Part shown: positions 1 to 9,392 of the stretch, piece by piece
Position numbering within the stretch: the stretch's first letter is position 1
Layout: each line of letters begins with the position of its first letter
NCBI GenBank assembly: GCA_023269675.1
Contig: JAHFSX010000024.1
Location: 1 to 64,000, forward strand
Reading direction: 5' to 3'
Length of the DNA stretch: 64,000 nt
DNA from: Verrucomicrobiota bacterium
GTDB lineage: Bacteria > Verrucomicrobiota > Kiritimatiellia > RFP12 > UBA1067
The notes under the pieces: model-generated
Databases searched by the model: none
Told to the model about the DNA's origin: nothing
Seen by the model: the letters and a program-made list of their open reading frames with translations, nothing else
Position numbers and translations under genes: made by a program

Positions 1-930
1 TTGAAGCCGGTGGGAGCGCCGGTGCGGCTGACGGCGCATCCGGCGGGCGCGCCGGCGGCTACGCCCGCGGGTGCTGTGGCGCCGGCGGCGGTTCCGGCTG
101 TGGCTGGTGCCGCGCATGCGGCGGGAGGGGCCTCCGGGCGTCCGGCGTTCGCGTTGCGTTCGAAAACAGAGACGGGCACGATCGCCGAGGCCAAAGGCAT
201 CGTCGAGCGTGAAGTCGACGGTTTTGCGATCCGTCCGAAAGTGGATCAGAGGGCGCTCTATTACCAGCTGATGAACGGGTTATACGATGCGGTGCTGGTG
301 CTCGACGATCAGGGGCATGTGGTGGATTGCAACACGCGCGTCACGGAGATGCTGGGGTACTCGCGTGAAGAGGCGTGGGATCTGCCGATCGACAAGGTGA
401 TCACCGGCATGTCGAGCCAGATGTTCGAGCATCTCAAGCGTAACCTGGTGGAGAGCCATCACATCTTGATCGACGCGCGGTGCTTCCGGCAGGACGGCAC
501 GTCGTTTGCGGGCGAGGTGGGGGTCAGCATGATCACCTTGACGCGGGGCAGCAACATGGTGTTTGCGGTCCGCAATGTGGAACGGCGCAAGAGTGCGATG
601 GACGAGCTGCGCAAGAGCCACGCGGCTCTGGACATCGCGCTGGCTCCGGCGTTCACCTGTGACACCGACGGATTCTTCGTGGTCGTCAACCCGGCCTTTC
701 TCGAAGCGTTCGGCATCCCGGACGAGGGTCAGGCGAAGGGGGTGCGCTTTGCGGATCTGCTGCCCGACGCGGCGCAGCTGTTCTTGCGCGCCACGTGCGG
801 GGAGAAGGTCCGCGACACCCTGCGCGTGCCGACTCCGGATGGCGTGCCGCTCAAGCTCCAAATCGCGCTGATGCCGGTGCAGAGCGGCAAGACCGTGACC
901 GGCGTGGCGGGGTCGATCCTGCAGATGTAG
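1..930 (+). CDS. PAS-domain protein, 5' end probably outside the window
   Basis: About 309 residues are visible and the frame is open at base 1, so the start probably lies upstream. The first ~60 residues are Ala/Pro/Gly-rich linker. Residues ~83-195 form a PAS domain (LYDAVLVLDDQGHVVDCN, then a PAC-like tail ending in VRNVERRKSAM), and ~200-309 form a second PAS-like unit (TCDTDGFFVVVNPAFLEAFG). The protein stops right after this, with no HisKA, HATPase, GGDEF or other output domain. It converges on pilT and probably belongs to the pilus locus as a sensor or adaptor; that role is inferred from context only. A second ATPase-less PAS protein lies at 14,228. Confidence 0.75.
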   Translation: MKPVGAPVRLTAHPAGAPAATPAGAVAPAAVPAVAGAAHAAGGASGRPAFALRSKTETGTIAEAKGIVEREVDGFAIRPKVDQRALYYQLMNGLYDAVLVLDDQGHVVDCNTRVTEMLGYSREEAWDLPIDKVITGMSSQMFEHLKRNLVESHHILIDARCFRQDGTSFAGEVGVSMITLTRGSNMVFAVRNVERRKSAMDELRKSHAALDIALAPAFTCDTDGFFVVVNPAFLEAFGIPDEGQAKGVRFADLLPDAAQLFLRATCGEKVRDTLRVPTPDGVPLKLQIALMPVQSGKTVTGVAGSILQM

Positions 931-946
931 CGCCGGCGCGAGCGGG

Positions 947-1052
947 CTGAGGACAGAAGCCTGGAGGCCGAAGACAGAACGAGAACGTTTCTGGCTCCGG
1001 CATGACGGCGGGACGCGCAGTCCTCCGTCCTCCGGCTCCTGTCCTCTTTTTT
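947..1052. repeat. purine-rich mini-repeat in inverted pair, probable bidirectional terminator
   Basis: The left arm (about 947-976, GAGGACAG repeats) is largely complementary to the right arm (about 1,019-1,046, ending GTCCTC), and a run of seven T follows. It fills the junction between two convergent genes. The same GAGGACAG/AGAAGACAG family recurs at 31,306-31,416 and 32,402-32,625. Confidence 0.6.
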
Positions 1053-2527
1053 TACTCGTCGCGGTAGGGTTTGTTCTGCTCGAACATGGAGAGGCGGCTT
1101 CGGAGGGCGGCGGCCTTGACGGCGTCGCCGGCCTCGGTGTAGAGCGCGGAGGCGCGGCGTGTGGCGTCGAGCGCCCGGCGGAACGAGCCGTTCTCCGCCT
1201 GCGCGACGCCGAGCACCGCCAGCGCGTGGGCATCTTTGTCGCGCAGGAGCGAGCACGCCTTCTCCGCCAGCTTAAGCGCCTCTTTGCCGTCACGCAGCTC
1301 GGCGTGGGGCGAGGTCGCCAGAATCCATGCCGCGCCGCAGAGGGCCTGGGTGTTCTTCGGGTCGCCGATCAGCGTCTCGCGCGCCAGTTGCAGCGTCTCC
1401 TTGGTTTTGGCCATGCGCGCCTGCCGCAAAGCCTCTTCGGCTTTCTTCTTGAAATCGAGGCTCAGGCCCGCGAGCTGGAACTTGGTTTCGATGTCGCCCT
1501 TGTCCACCGCCTTGATGTAGGCGTCCTCGGTTGAAATGATGCCTTTGGAAGCCAGCCGCGTCAACTCGTCGCTGAAGGTCAGCATGCCTGAGTTCCTGCC
1601 GGTCTGCATGACGGACAAGAGCATGTGGGTTTTAGCCTCGCGGATGAGGGCCGCGACCGGCGTGGTGACGACCAGCACCTCGAAGGCCGCGATCCGTCCG
1701 CCCTCGGTTTTCTTGCAGAGGGTCTGGGCGACCACGCCCTTGAGCGTGTCCGCCAGCATGGAGCGGATCTGGTTCTGGCGGTTGGCCGGGAACTTGTCGA
1801 TCATGCGCTCCACGGTGGAGGCCGCGGTGTTGGTGTGGAGCGTGGCGAAAACCAGATGGCCCGTCTCGGCGGTCTCGATGGCGATCTCCATCGTCTCGAG
1901 ATCGCGGATTTCACCGACCAGCACGATGTCGGGGTCCTCGCGCAGCGCGGCGCGGAGGGCGCGGGCGAAACTTTTGGTGTCGCGGTGAACCTCGCGCTGG
2001 TTGATGACGCAGCGGCGCGGCGCGTGGACGAACTCGATCGGGTCTTCGATGGTGATGATGTGTTCGTTGCGGTTCTGGTTGATGTAGTCGATCAGCGCGG
2101 AGAGGGTGGTGGACTTGCCGCTGCCGGTGGGGCCGGTCACGACCACGAGGCCTTTCGAGAGCATGCAGAAATCGCGCATGACATCCGGCAGGTTGAGATC
2201 CTCGAAAGTCGGGATCTTTTCGGGAATGACGCGCATGACCGTGCCGTAGCCGGACATGTCGCGGAACCCGTTGACGCGGAAGCGGGCCGTGCCGTGGATT
2301 TCATAGGCGCAGTCGGTGTCCCACTCGGTCGTCAGCTGCTCGATGTTCTCCTCGGGCATGATCTCTTTGATGAGCGCGAGGATATCCTCGCTGGAGAGCG
2401 CGGGCTCGCCGGCGACCGGGCTGATGACCCCGTGGATACGCATGTAAGGGGTGCGCCCCGAATAGAGATGCAAGTCACTGCCTTCTCCCGCAACCAGCGG
2501 GATCAGGAAACGGTCAATCGCGGCCAT
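1052..2527 (-). CDS. pilT: type IV pilus retraction ATPase PilT with C-terminal TPR extension
   Basis: Hexameric cytoplasmic ATPase that powers pilus retraction. Residues 1-370 are a full PilT: Walker A GPTGSGKS at 132-139, Asp-box ITIEDPIEFVH, Walker B DIVLVGEIRDLETM, His-box GHLVFATLHTNT, and a recognisable AIRNLIRE-type motif (ALIREAK) that separates PilT from PilB. Usual family length is 340-380 residues; here about 120 more residues follow (370-491), with alternating helical repeats (ALCGAAWILA, AHALAVLGVAQAENGSFRRALDATRRA) that look like TPRs. It is the last gene of the minus-strand pilus operon, after the giant repeat protein. GAGG precedes the ATG. The TPR tail may dock a partner such as another pilus ATPase or a regulator (inference). 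Confidence 0.92.
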   Translation of the reverse strand: MAAIDRFLIPLVAGEGSDLHLYSGRTPYMRIHGVISPVAGEPALSSEDILALIKEIMPEENIEQLTTEWDTDCAYEIHGTARFRVNGFRDMSGYGTVMRVIPEKIPTFEDLNLPDVMRDFCMLSKGLVVVTGPTGSGKSTTLSALIDYINQNRNEHIITIEDPIEFVHAPRRCVINQREVHRDTKSFARALRAALREDPDIVLVGEIRDLETMEIAIETAETGHLVFATLHTNTAASTVERMIDKFPANRQNQIRSMLADTLKGVVAQTLCKKTEGGRIAAFEVLVVTTPVAALIREAKTHMLLSVMQTGRNSGMLTFSDELTRLASKGIISTEDAYIKAVDKGDIETKFQLAGLSLDFKKKAEEALRQARMAKTKETLQLARETLIGDPKNTQALCGAAWILATSPHAELRDGKEALKLAEKACSLLRDKDAHALAVLGVAQAENGSFRRALDATRRASALYTEAGDAVKAAALRSRLSMFEQNKPYRDE

Positions 2528-2563
2528 AATTAAAACCTCGGTTCTGGATAAGGTGCCAAGCGG

Positions 2564-5500
2564 CTATCGCGTCTGGATCCGGAAGTACCCCTGGCTCTGT
2601 CCGGACGGGATCTCCGCGCCGAAGCGGAACAGGCGCGACCCGTCCTCCAGGTCACCCAGCACTTGGCGGGTCGACACGGGGACGCGCTGCCACTGGCACG
2701 CGGGCCCCGCGAGGGCCGGGCTCCAGTACAAGTCCTGGCCGGACAGCGGGTCGCTCTTGAGCGTCAGTTCGACCCAGGTGGACGCGGACGACGGCGCGGA
2801 GAGCGCCTCCAGGCCCAGCATGGCGACGGACGCCTGCTGCGTTTGCACCGTCAAGCTCATGATGCTGGTTGAGAGGGGGGCCGGTGCGGGGGCCTGGATA
2901 AGCGCCGCATAGGTGGCCGTGATTTTGAAGTCGTGTCCGGGCATGACGAACGAGCAACCCTCGTTGGTGGTGCCCGTGTTCATCACGGTATCGATATTGG
3001 GCCCACCCACCCAGCCCGCGAAATATTGCCCGAAGGCGGGAGGATTCGCCGCGACCGAGATCTGCGTCCCGATCGGGAAGATGCCGTTTTCGGCCTCCTC
3101 TATGACGTCGGGATTGCCGACGAAGGCGGCCGGCAACACATAGGACGTGACCGCCCCCAACGTGACCACGAGCTGGAAGGTCGGGGTCCAGGTGGCTGTG
3201 CGCAGCCAGGCGCAATCCTCGAATACGCTGACATCGCTGTCTTTGCTGTATGTGAAGAGGAAGTCACGGCGCATCACGCTGGAGGAGTCGCGTGCGTCAC
3301 CGCCGTTCTTCACCACGAAGTCGGTGGTATGCCAGCTCTTCTCTTTTCCGTAGACCGAGCGGTCGGGCTGGTCATCGTCAACGCCGTCCATGAAATAGCA
3401 GTCCAGGCGGTCGGCGAGGGACTCGCTGCTGGCGGCCCACTGCCACCGCAGAATGCCGGTGCCGTGGTTGGTCACGCTGAGCTGGGCGTGCTGGTTGTTG
3501 TTGACGTAGCCGAACCGCCCGAAGCGGATGGCGTTGTTGCCGCCAGGCGCGTCGTCGACCCAGGCCACGCCGCCGTCCTCTCCGGTGAAGCCGGAGAGCG
3601 CTGATTCGCCGTTGATGTCCGGCAAGCTCGGTGAACAGCCCATCGTGTCGACCATGGCCTTCGGGATCCAGGTGACACGGTCGATGAGGATCGTGTTGTC
3701 ACGGATAAAGTAGGAGCCGTCACGGGTGAACCGCAGGTCGATCGAGGTCGCCCCGGTCACCACATTGGTCATCGCCCGCCATCCGTTGCCTTTGCCGGAG
3801 ACTTCGCCTACGAGGTCGGAGCCGTTGACCATGACTTGGATGCGGTCGTAGCCCGTGTCCGCGTTGGCTTTCCACCAGAAGAGCAGCACACCGTCACCTG
3901 TGAAATTGGTGGTGGTCAGCCCGACGGTTTGCCCCGCCCCGACGGACGGGCCGCCGAACTTCACGACAGGGTCGTTGTAGCGCACGCCGCCCGCGGATTC
4001 AGCCACCACGCCGTTGGGCGAGAAGGCGGTGACGGCCAGCGGCTGGCCCGCGATGGTGAGCGCCCCCGCCAGCTTCTCGGTGGCGGTCTGCACGCGGTAG
4101 CGCGCCTCGACGGTGACGCTGTTGGCGGGCATCAGGAAGGTGGTGATGGGCGCGCTGGCATCGGCGAATACGGCCCCGTTCGTGGAAACCCACTGGTCGA
4201 AGGTTTGCCACAGGGGCGCGGTGTTGGCGATGATGCGCACGGCCGCGCCTTCGGGATAGGAGCCTTCGGGTTCGCCCGTGCTCTCGTGCACGGCGTTGGG
4301 CCAGGCTCCGCCGTCGCGCCCGTTGACAACGGTGACGGTCAGGGTCTGGAGCCGGTAGAGCGCGCGCACGGTGATGTTGCGGGCCGGCATGACCAGGGTG
4401 GCGGATTCCGCCGCGAGGTCCGAGACGGTCTCCGTGTCGCCGTCCCACATGTCGAACTCTTGGCCGGCGGGGGCGGGGGCTGCCGCGATCGCCACGGTGT
4501 CGCCGACGGCATAGGTGCCGCTGCCGTCACCGTCCTCGACGGTCAGGGCGAAGGCGAACTGCGTCCAGGTGACGCTGTCGACCCAGCCGCTGTCCGAGCC
4601 TGCGCTGTTGGCGCCGTCTTTGAGGTACGTCCAGCGGACGGTGTGGTCCGCCACGGACAGGAGGTTGGTCTGGAACAGGGCCCAGCCCGCTTTGGTGCCG
4701 CTGATCCGTGCCGCCGGGGCGCCATCCACGGACACCATGAGGAAGTCGTGGTTCAGCTCAGAGGAGACGCGCCAATGGAAGGCGAGCGTGCCTGCGCCCG
4801 AGAAGACCGCCTCGACGGCCGTTTCGGCGCCGTGGGCCACGGTGAGCGGCCCGCCGAGTCTGGCGGCGACGTTGCTGATGGCTCCGGCCGGCGGTGCGAA
4901 GTCGAGCAGGATCGAAGACGCGCCCTCGGGGAAGAAGAGCGGCTTGCCCGGCGCGCCGAGCTCGGCGGCGAGCGCGTCCGGGATCCACGTGACGGGGCCG
5001 ACGTATCCGGCGTCCGCGCCGGCCGCGTCCGAGATGTCCTTGGTGTAGGACCAGCGCAGGACATGCGGCCCGGCGCCGGCCACGAAGTTGGTCACGCTGC
5101 CGGAGGCCTGGCCCGTGATCGCGGCGACGTTCGTGCCGTCAACCGAGAAGAGGAGCTGGTCATAGCTCTCTTCGCAGTCGACCGACCAGGGGAAGATCAC
5201 CGTGCCCGCGTTGGTGTAGACGGTTTCGAAGAAAGCCGTCTGGCCGTCCCCGACCGGGCCGAGGCGCACGGACGGAGGGAAGAGGCTGACATTGTCCGCC
5301 GTGAGGTTGCCGGTGGTGACGGGTGACGGCACGCCGAGGACCAGCGGGATGATCGTCTCGAGCGGCGTGGCCGTATAGGTTGCGGTCACCGTGAGGGCGT
5401 TCGTCCCGATCAGCGCCGTGGTGGCGGCCGCCGCCGGATTGGCGAGCGCGGCGGTGTCGCCGGTCCATGCGGCGAAGGTTTGCCACAGGCCCGGCGCGTT

Positions 5501-8500
5501 CGCCTGGATGGCGACGGACGCCCCTTTCGCGTAGGACCCGCTGCCCGAGCCGTTCACGACGGTCAGCGCATAATGGGGGACAGCCGGCGCGTTGGTGCTG
5601 TAGGTGGCGGTCAGGAACAGGTCGGCCGACGGCATCAGGAAGGTCGGGTTGGGGTCGGTGGACAGCGGTCCGAGTGCCGAGACGTCGGGGCCGGTCCAGC
5701 CGTTGAAGAAGGACCCGGCGGGGGCGGGGTCGGCGAGGAGGGTGACCTGCGTGCCTGCCGGGAAGATCCCGGCCTTGGCTTCGCTCACCGCGTCCCCGAG
5801 CGTGTTGTAGGGGGCGGGCAGGGCATACGCGCTGTTGGTGCCGGCGACGGTCCGCAGGGCGAAGGTGGGGGCCCACACGACGTTCCGCAGCCAGGCGCAA
5901 TCCTCAAACACGCTCACGTCGCCGTCCTTCTGGTAGCGGTAGTTGAAGATCCGCTTGAGGCCGAGATTCTCCGGACGTGGCAGGGCGGGGATGTTTTTGA
6001 GGACGAACGAGGTGCCGTACCAGGTGCCGTCGCCCTTGCCGCTGATCCAGTTGGTGCGGTTGCCTTCGTAGTAGAGGCCGAGCGTGTCGTAGACGCCCTC
6101 GCTGCGGGCGGTCCATTCCCACGTGAGAATGCCGGTGCCGAAGTTGGTGACGGCGACCTGCGCCATCAGGTTGTTGGTGACGTAGCCGAAGGCGCCGAAA
6201 CGGATGGCGTCGCCGCCGCCGGGAGCGTCGTGGACCCACTTCACGCCGCCGTCCTCGCCCTCCAGGTCTTGGTCCTCGTCGACAAAGAGGCGGCCCAGGA
6301 ACAGCGGGTCGTATTCGGCGTTGATGTTGGGGATGCAGGTGCCGGCGCCCAGCGCGTCGACCATCTCTTGCGGGATCCACGTGACGCGGTCAAGCAACAC
6401 GAGGTTTTGGTGCACATAGTAGGTGTCGTCGCGCGTGAAGCGCCACGTGAGGTCGTGGACGCCGGTGAGCCTGGCGTAAGAGAGCGTCCACAGCGTCTTG
6501 TCCACGCTGTTGGTGTCTTTCATCGAGAACAGGGCCGGGAAAACGCTGCCGTTGACTTCCAGCTTCAGGCCGTCGTACGCGGCCTCGGCGTCGCCGTGCC
6601 ACCAGAAGAGCAGGATGCCGTTGCCCGTGAAATTGGTGGTGGTGAGACTCGCGCTCTGGTTGGGGCCGACGGAGGGGCCGCCCAGCTTGACGACCGGATC
6701 GTTGTAGCGGACGCCGCCCGTGGCCACCGCGACGACGCCGCTGGGCGAGAAGTCCGTGATGGCCAGCGGTTGGCCGCGGATGGTGAGCGCGCCCGCCAGC
6801 TTCTCGGTGTCGGTCTGGGGCCGGTACGTCGCCGTGACGGTGACGCCGTTGGTCGGCATGAGGAACATGGAGACGTCGGCCCGGTCATCGCTGAAGAGCG
6901 CGCCGTCCGCGGAGGTCCAGCTGTCGAAAGTCTGCCACAGCGGGGCCGGATTGGCCACGATCCGCACGAGCGCGCCGGCGGGATAGTCGCCTTCGGGTTC
7001 GCCGGTGCTTTCGTGGACCGCGTTGGGCCACGCGCCCGCGTCGCGGCCGTTGACGACCGTGACGCTCAGCGTTTGGGTCTTATACAGGGCGCGCACGGTG
7101 ATGGCGCGCCCGGGCATGATGACCGTGGTCGCGGGCGAGGTCAAGCCTGCGACGGAGTCCGTGTCGCCGTCCCACACGTCGAACACCTGTCCGGCGGGCG
7201 CGGGATCGGCCGCGATCGCCACGGTGTCGCCGACGGCGTAGGTGCCGCCGCCCGAGCCGTTCTCGACGGTCAGCAGGTAGGCGAACTGCGTCCACGTGAC
7301 GCTGTCGACCCAGCCGCAGTCCAGACCGTCGAACCCGGAGGCATTTTTCGCATAGGCCCAGCGCACGGTGTGCGTGCCGACCGTGAGCAGGTTGGTCGTG
7401 AACGTGGCCCAGGTGTTGGTTTTGTAGTTGCTGACGCGGGCCGCTTCGGCGCCGTCGATGAAGCAGATCAGATAGTCCGAGCCCTGGCTGGAGGTGCGCC
7501 ACTGGAACGAGAGGTTCCCTGCACCCCGCAGCACGACCTCCACGCCGTTGGTCTGGCTGTTGCCGACGAGCGGGACTCCATTGGTCAGGCCGCCCAGGCG
7601 GACCGCGGCGCCGCCGGCCGCGCCGGAGGGCAGATTGGTGGTCGTGTCGACGAAACAGCCTTCGAAGCCGTACGGGAAGGGCAGCGCGCGGCCGTGTGGG
7701 CCGTAGGGGAACGCGACCGGCTTGCCCGGCACGCCGAGTTCGGCGGCCAGTGCGTCGGGGATCCAGGTGACCGCGCCGACCCAGCCCGCGTCCGCCCCGT
7801 CGAAGGACGATCCGTCTTTGCTGTAGACCCACTGGATGAGATGCGCGCCCGCGCCGGCGACGAACTGCGTGACCACGCCGGCGTCCTCGCCGGAGATGGC
7901 GGCGGCGGTCGCGCCGTCGATCACGAGCGAAAGCGTGTCATAGTCCGCCTCGCTGCTCACCCGCCACGGGAAGATCAGGGTGCCGGCATTGGTGTAGACC
8001 GTGCTGAAAAAAGCCGTGCCGCCGTCCGCGACGGGGCCGAGGCGGACCTCCGGCGGCAGGAGGCTGATGCCCTCGGCGGTGATGTTGGAGACGGTGACGG
8101 GCGGGGGCAGCCCGAGCAGGTTGCCGATGATGTCGGACAGGTTCATGACGGAGTAGGTCGCGGTGACCGTCATGGCGTTCGGCTGCATGATCAGGGTCGT
8201 GGAGGCGGCGTTGGTGTCGGCGACGGTGCCGACATCGCCGGCCCAGCCGGTGAAGTGTGTCCACGGCGCGGCGGGATCGGCGACGATCGGCACGGCCGTG
8301 CCGGCCAGATACGTGCCGTCGCCGGAGCCGAGGACGACCGTGAGCGGGTAAAAGACGAAGGCGCTTTCGTAGGCGCCGATGTCGACGGTTCCGCCGAGGA
8401 TGCGCGCGTTGCCGGCCGCATCCCGGGGGCCGCTGGCGTACGCGTTGGCGCCGGCGTTGACGCAGGGCGAGTTGGTGACGGGCTGGTAGGTCCCGGTGGC

Positions 8501-9310
8501 GAAGAGCGGCGCGTTGGTGATGTTGTTGCCGCCGTCGCGGCTCACGTGGTCAAAGTTGGGCACGGGCGCGGGCGTGGTGCACGAGTAGGTGAAGAGCGTC
8601 GTGTCGACGCTGTTGGCTTCCGCGGCGTAGTTCTCGTCGCCGTTGAACATCACGATCGAGTTGCGGACCAGGCTGCCCCACACGCCGTCGCCGTGGGTGG
8701 TGTTGATGTAGTTGTCGACCACCGTGCAGTTGTTCAGCGTGGCCCAGTAGGCGCCGCCGCCGCGGTAGGCGCCGCAGCCGGCGATGACGCAGTTGTTGAC
8801 TTGGGGGGTGCGGCTGTTGGCGGGCGCGTAGACGCCGCCGCCGTTGATGCGCGGATTGTCGTACTCGTAGGCGGGGGGCGCGCTGGCGTCCGCAAAGCCG
8901 TTGAGGAGCGAGAAGCCGTCGAGCGTGCCGGCGGTCATGTAGACGCACCGCATGGAGTTGGGGCCGAAGGCGGAGGTGCTCGAGTTGGGGTGGCCCTGGA
9001 TGATGGTTTGGGCCGCGCCGTGGGTGCTGCGCACCGTGAGGTTTTTTTCGATGACGACGCGCGAAAGGCACGAGCCCGCCGGCGTGCGTCCGCCGTCCGC
9101 ATACGTGCCGGGCGCGACGAGGACGGTGTCGCCGGCGGCGGCGGCGTCCACGCCCTTCTGGATGGTTAGAAACGGCGTGATGGCGGCCGAGCCGTTATTC
9201 GCGTCATTGCCGGTCGGCGCGACATAGTAAGTGGCCGCCTGGAGGGCGGTCGCGGCCCAGACGGACGCGCCGGCGAAAAAGAGGCGGGCGGCGGCGGGAA
9301 TTGTTTTCAT
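2564..9310 (-). CDS. giant secreted repeat protein (beta-helix plus eight InlB-type B repeats)
   Basis: 2,248 residues. The start at 9,310 is chosen because GGAGACACC precedes it and the next residues form a signal peptide (MKTIPAAARLFFAGASVWA, cleavage near LQA-ATYY). Residues ~22-320 are a right-handed beta-helix of the DUF1565/PbH1 kind (YYVAPTGNDANNGS, LTIQKGVDAAAAGDTVLVAPGTY). The rest contains eight divergent InlB B-repeats, recognisable by a glycine-rich first strand, a central F-x-x-W and a closing M/I-P/T-x4-V-T-A-T/L-Y. They are separated by jelly-roll-like modules. Repeats 1-4 and 5-8 are two tandem copies of the same ~900-residue block. No LPXTG, PEP-CTERM or autotransporter barrel is evident at the C-terminus. 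It lies between the secretin and pilT genes, so it may be a surface adhesin or a substrate of the adjacent machinery (inference). Confidence 0.85.
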   Translation of the reverse strand: MKTIPAAARLFFAGASVWAATALQAATYYVAPTGNDANNGSAAITPFLTIQKGVDAAAAGDTVLVAPGTYADGGRTPAGSCLSRVVIEKNLTVRSTHGAAQTIIQGHPNSSTSAFGPNSMRCVYMTAGTLDGFSLLNGFADASAPPAYEYDNPRINGGGVYAPANSRTPQVNNCVIAGCGAYRGGGAYWATLNNCTVVDNYINTTHGDGVWGSLVRNSIVMFNGDENYAAEANSVDTTLFTYSCTTPAPVPNFDHVSRDGGNNITNAPLFATGTYQPVTNSPCVNAGANAYASGPRDAAGNARILGGTVDIGAYESAFVFYPLTVVLGSGDGTYLAGTAVPIVADPAAPWTHFTGWAGDVGTVADTNAASTTLIMQPNAMTVTATYSVMNLSDIIGNLLGLPPPVTVSNITAEGISLLPPEVRLGPVADGGTAFFSTVYTNAGTLIFPWRVSSEADYDTLSLVIDGATAAAISGEDAGVVTQFVAGAGAHLIQWVYSKDGSSFDGADAGWVGAVTWIPDALAAELGVPGKPVAFPYGPHGRALPFPYGFEGCFVDTTTNLPSGAAGGAAVRLGGLTNGVPLVGNSQTNGVEVVLRGAGNLSFQWRTSSQGSDYLICFIDGAEAARVSNYKTNTWATFTTNLLTVGTHTVRWAYAKNASGFDGLDCGWVDSVTWTQFAYLLTVENGSGGGTYAVGDTVAIAADPAPAGQVFDVWDGDTDSVAGLTSPATTVIMPGRAITVRALYKTQTLSVTVVNGRDAGAWPNAVHESTGEPEGDYPAGALVRIVANPAPLWQTFDSWTSADGALFSDDRADVSMFLMPTNGVTVTATYRPQTDTEKLAGALTIRGQPLAITDFSPSGVVAVATGGVRYNDPVVKLGGPSVGPNQSASLTTTNFTGNGILLFWWHGDAEAAYDGLKLEVNGSVFPALFSMKDTNSVDKTLWTLSYARLTGVHDLTWRFTRDDTYYVHQNLVLLDRVTWIPQEMVDALGAGTCIPNINAEYDPLFLGRLFVDEDQDLEGEDGGVKWVHDAPGGGDAIRFGAFGYVTNNLMAQVAVTNFGTGILTWEWTARSEGVYDTLGLYYEGNRTNWISGKGDGTWYGTSFVLKNIPALPRPENLGLKRIFNYRYQKDGDVSVFEDCAWLRNVVWAPTFALRTVAGTNSAYALPAPYNTLGDAVSEAKAGIFPAGTQVTLLADPAPAGSFFNGWTGPDVSALGPLSTDPNPTFLMPSADLFLTATYSTNAPAVPHYALTVVNGSGSGSYAKGASVAIQANAPGLWQTFAAWTGDTAALANPAAAATTALIGTNALTVTATYTATPLETIIPLVLGVPSPVTTGNLTADNVSLFPPSVRLGPVGDGQTAFFETVYTNAGTVIFPWSVDCEESYDQLLFSVDGTNVAAITGQASGSVTNFVAGAGPHVLRWSYTKDISDAAGADAGYVGPVTWIPDALAAELGAPGKPLFFPEGASSILLDFAPPAGAISNVAARLGGPLTVAHGAETAVEAVFSGAGTLAFHWRVSSELNHDFLMVSVDGAPAARISGTKAGWALFQTNLLSVADHTVRWTYLKDGANSAGSDSGWVDSVTWTQFAFALTVEDGDGSGTYAVGDTVAIAAAPAPAGQEFDMWDGDTETVSDLAAESATLVMPARNITVRALYRLQTLTVTVVNGRDGGAWPNAVHESTGEPEGSYPEGAAVRIIANTAPLWQTFDQWVSTNGAVFADASAPITTFLMPANSVTVEARYRVQTATEKLAGALTIAGQPLAVTAFSPNGVVAESAGGVRYNDPVVKFGGPSVGAGQTVGLTTTNFTGDGVLLFWWKANADTGYDRIQVMVNGSDLVGEVSGKGNGWRAMTNVVTGATSIDLRFTRDGSYFIRDNTILIDRVTWIPKAMVDTMGCSPSLPDINGESALSGFTGEDGGVAWVDDAPGGNNAIRFGRFGYVNNNQHAQLSVTNHGTGILRWQWAASSESLADRLDCYFMDGVDDDQPDRSVYGKEKSWHTTDFVVKNGGDARDSSSVMRRDFLFTYSKDSDVSVFEDCAWLRTATWTPTFQLVVTLGAVTSYVLPAAFVGNPDVIEEAENGIFPIGTQISVAANPPAFGQYFAGWVGGPNIDTVMNTGTTNEGCSFVMPGHDFKITATYAALIQAPAPAPLSTSIMSLTVQTQQASVAMLGLEALSAPSSASTWVELTLKSDPLSGQDLYWSPALAGPACQWQRVPVSTRQVLGDLEDGSRLFRFGAEIPSGQSQGYFRIQTR

Positions 9311-9331
9311 GGTGTCTCCAATCAGCCTGTC

Positions 9332-9358
9332 GTGCGGACGCGCGAGGCGCATCCGCAC
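9332..9358 (-). other. hairpin between secretin and giant protein genes
   Basis: GTGCGGA at 9,332-9,338 pairs with TCCGCAC at 9,352-9,358. There is no T-run, so it is more likely an mRNA stability or attenuation structure than a full terminator. Confidence 0.4.
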
Positions 9359-9392
9359 GCGGGCTCGCATACAGAGGAACAGAGGGACTACG

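Noticed and set aside
2549..2556. TTGGCACC upstream of pilT as a seventh sigma-54 promoter
   Set aside because: The -24 element is good but there is no GC at the -12 position, so spacing fails.
5480..9169. A plus-strand open frame of over 1,200 codons opposite the giant protein
   Set aside because: Repetitive Arg/Gly/Asp/Val sequence with no motif; mirrors the internal duplication of the real gene on the minus strand.
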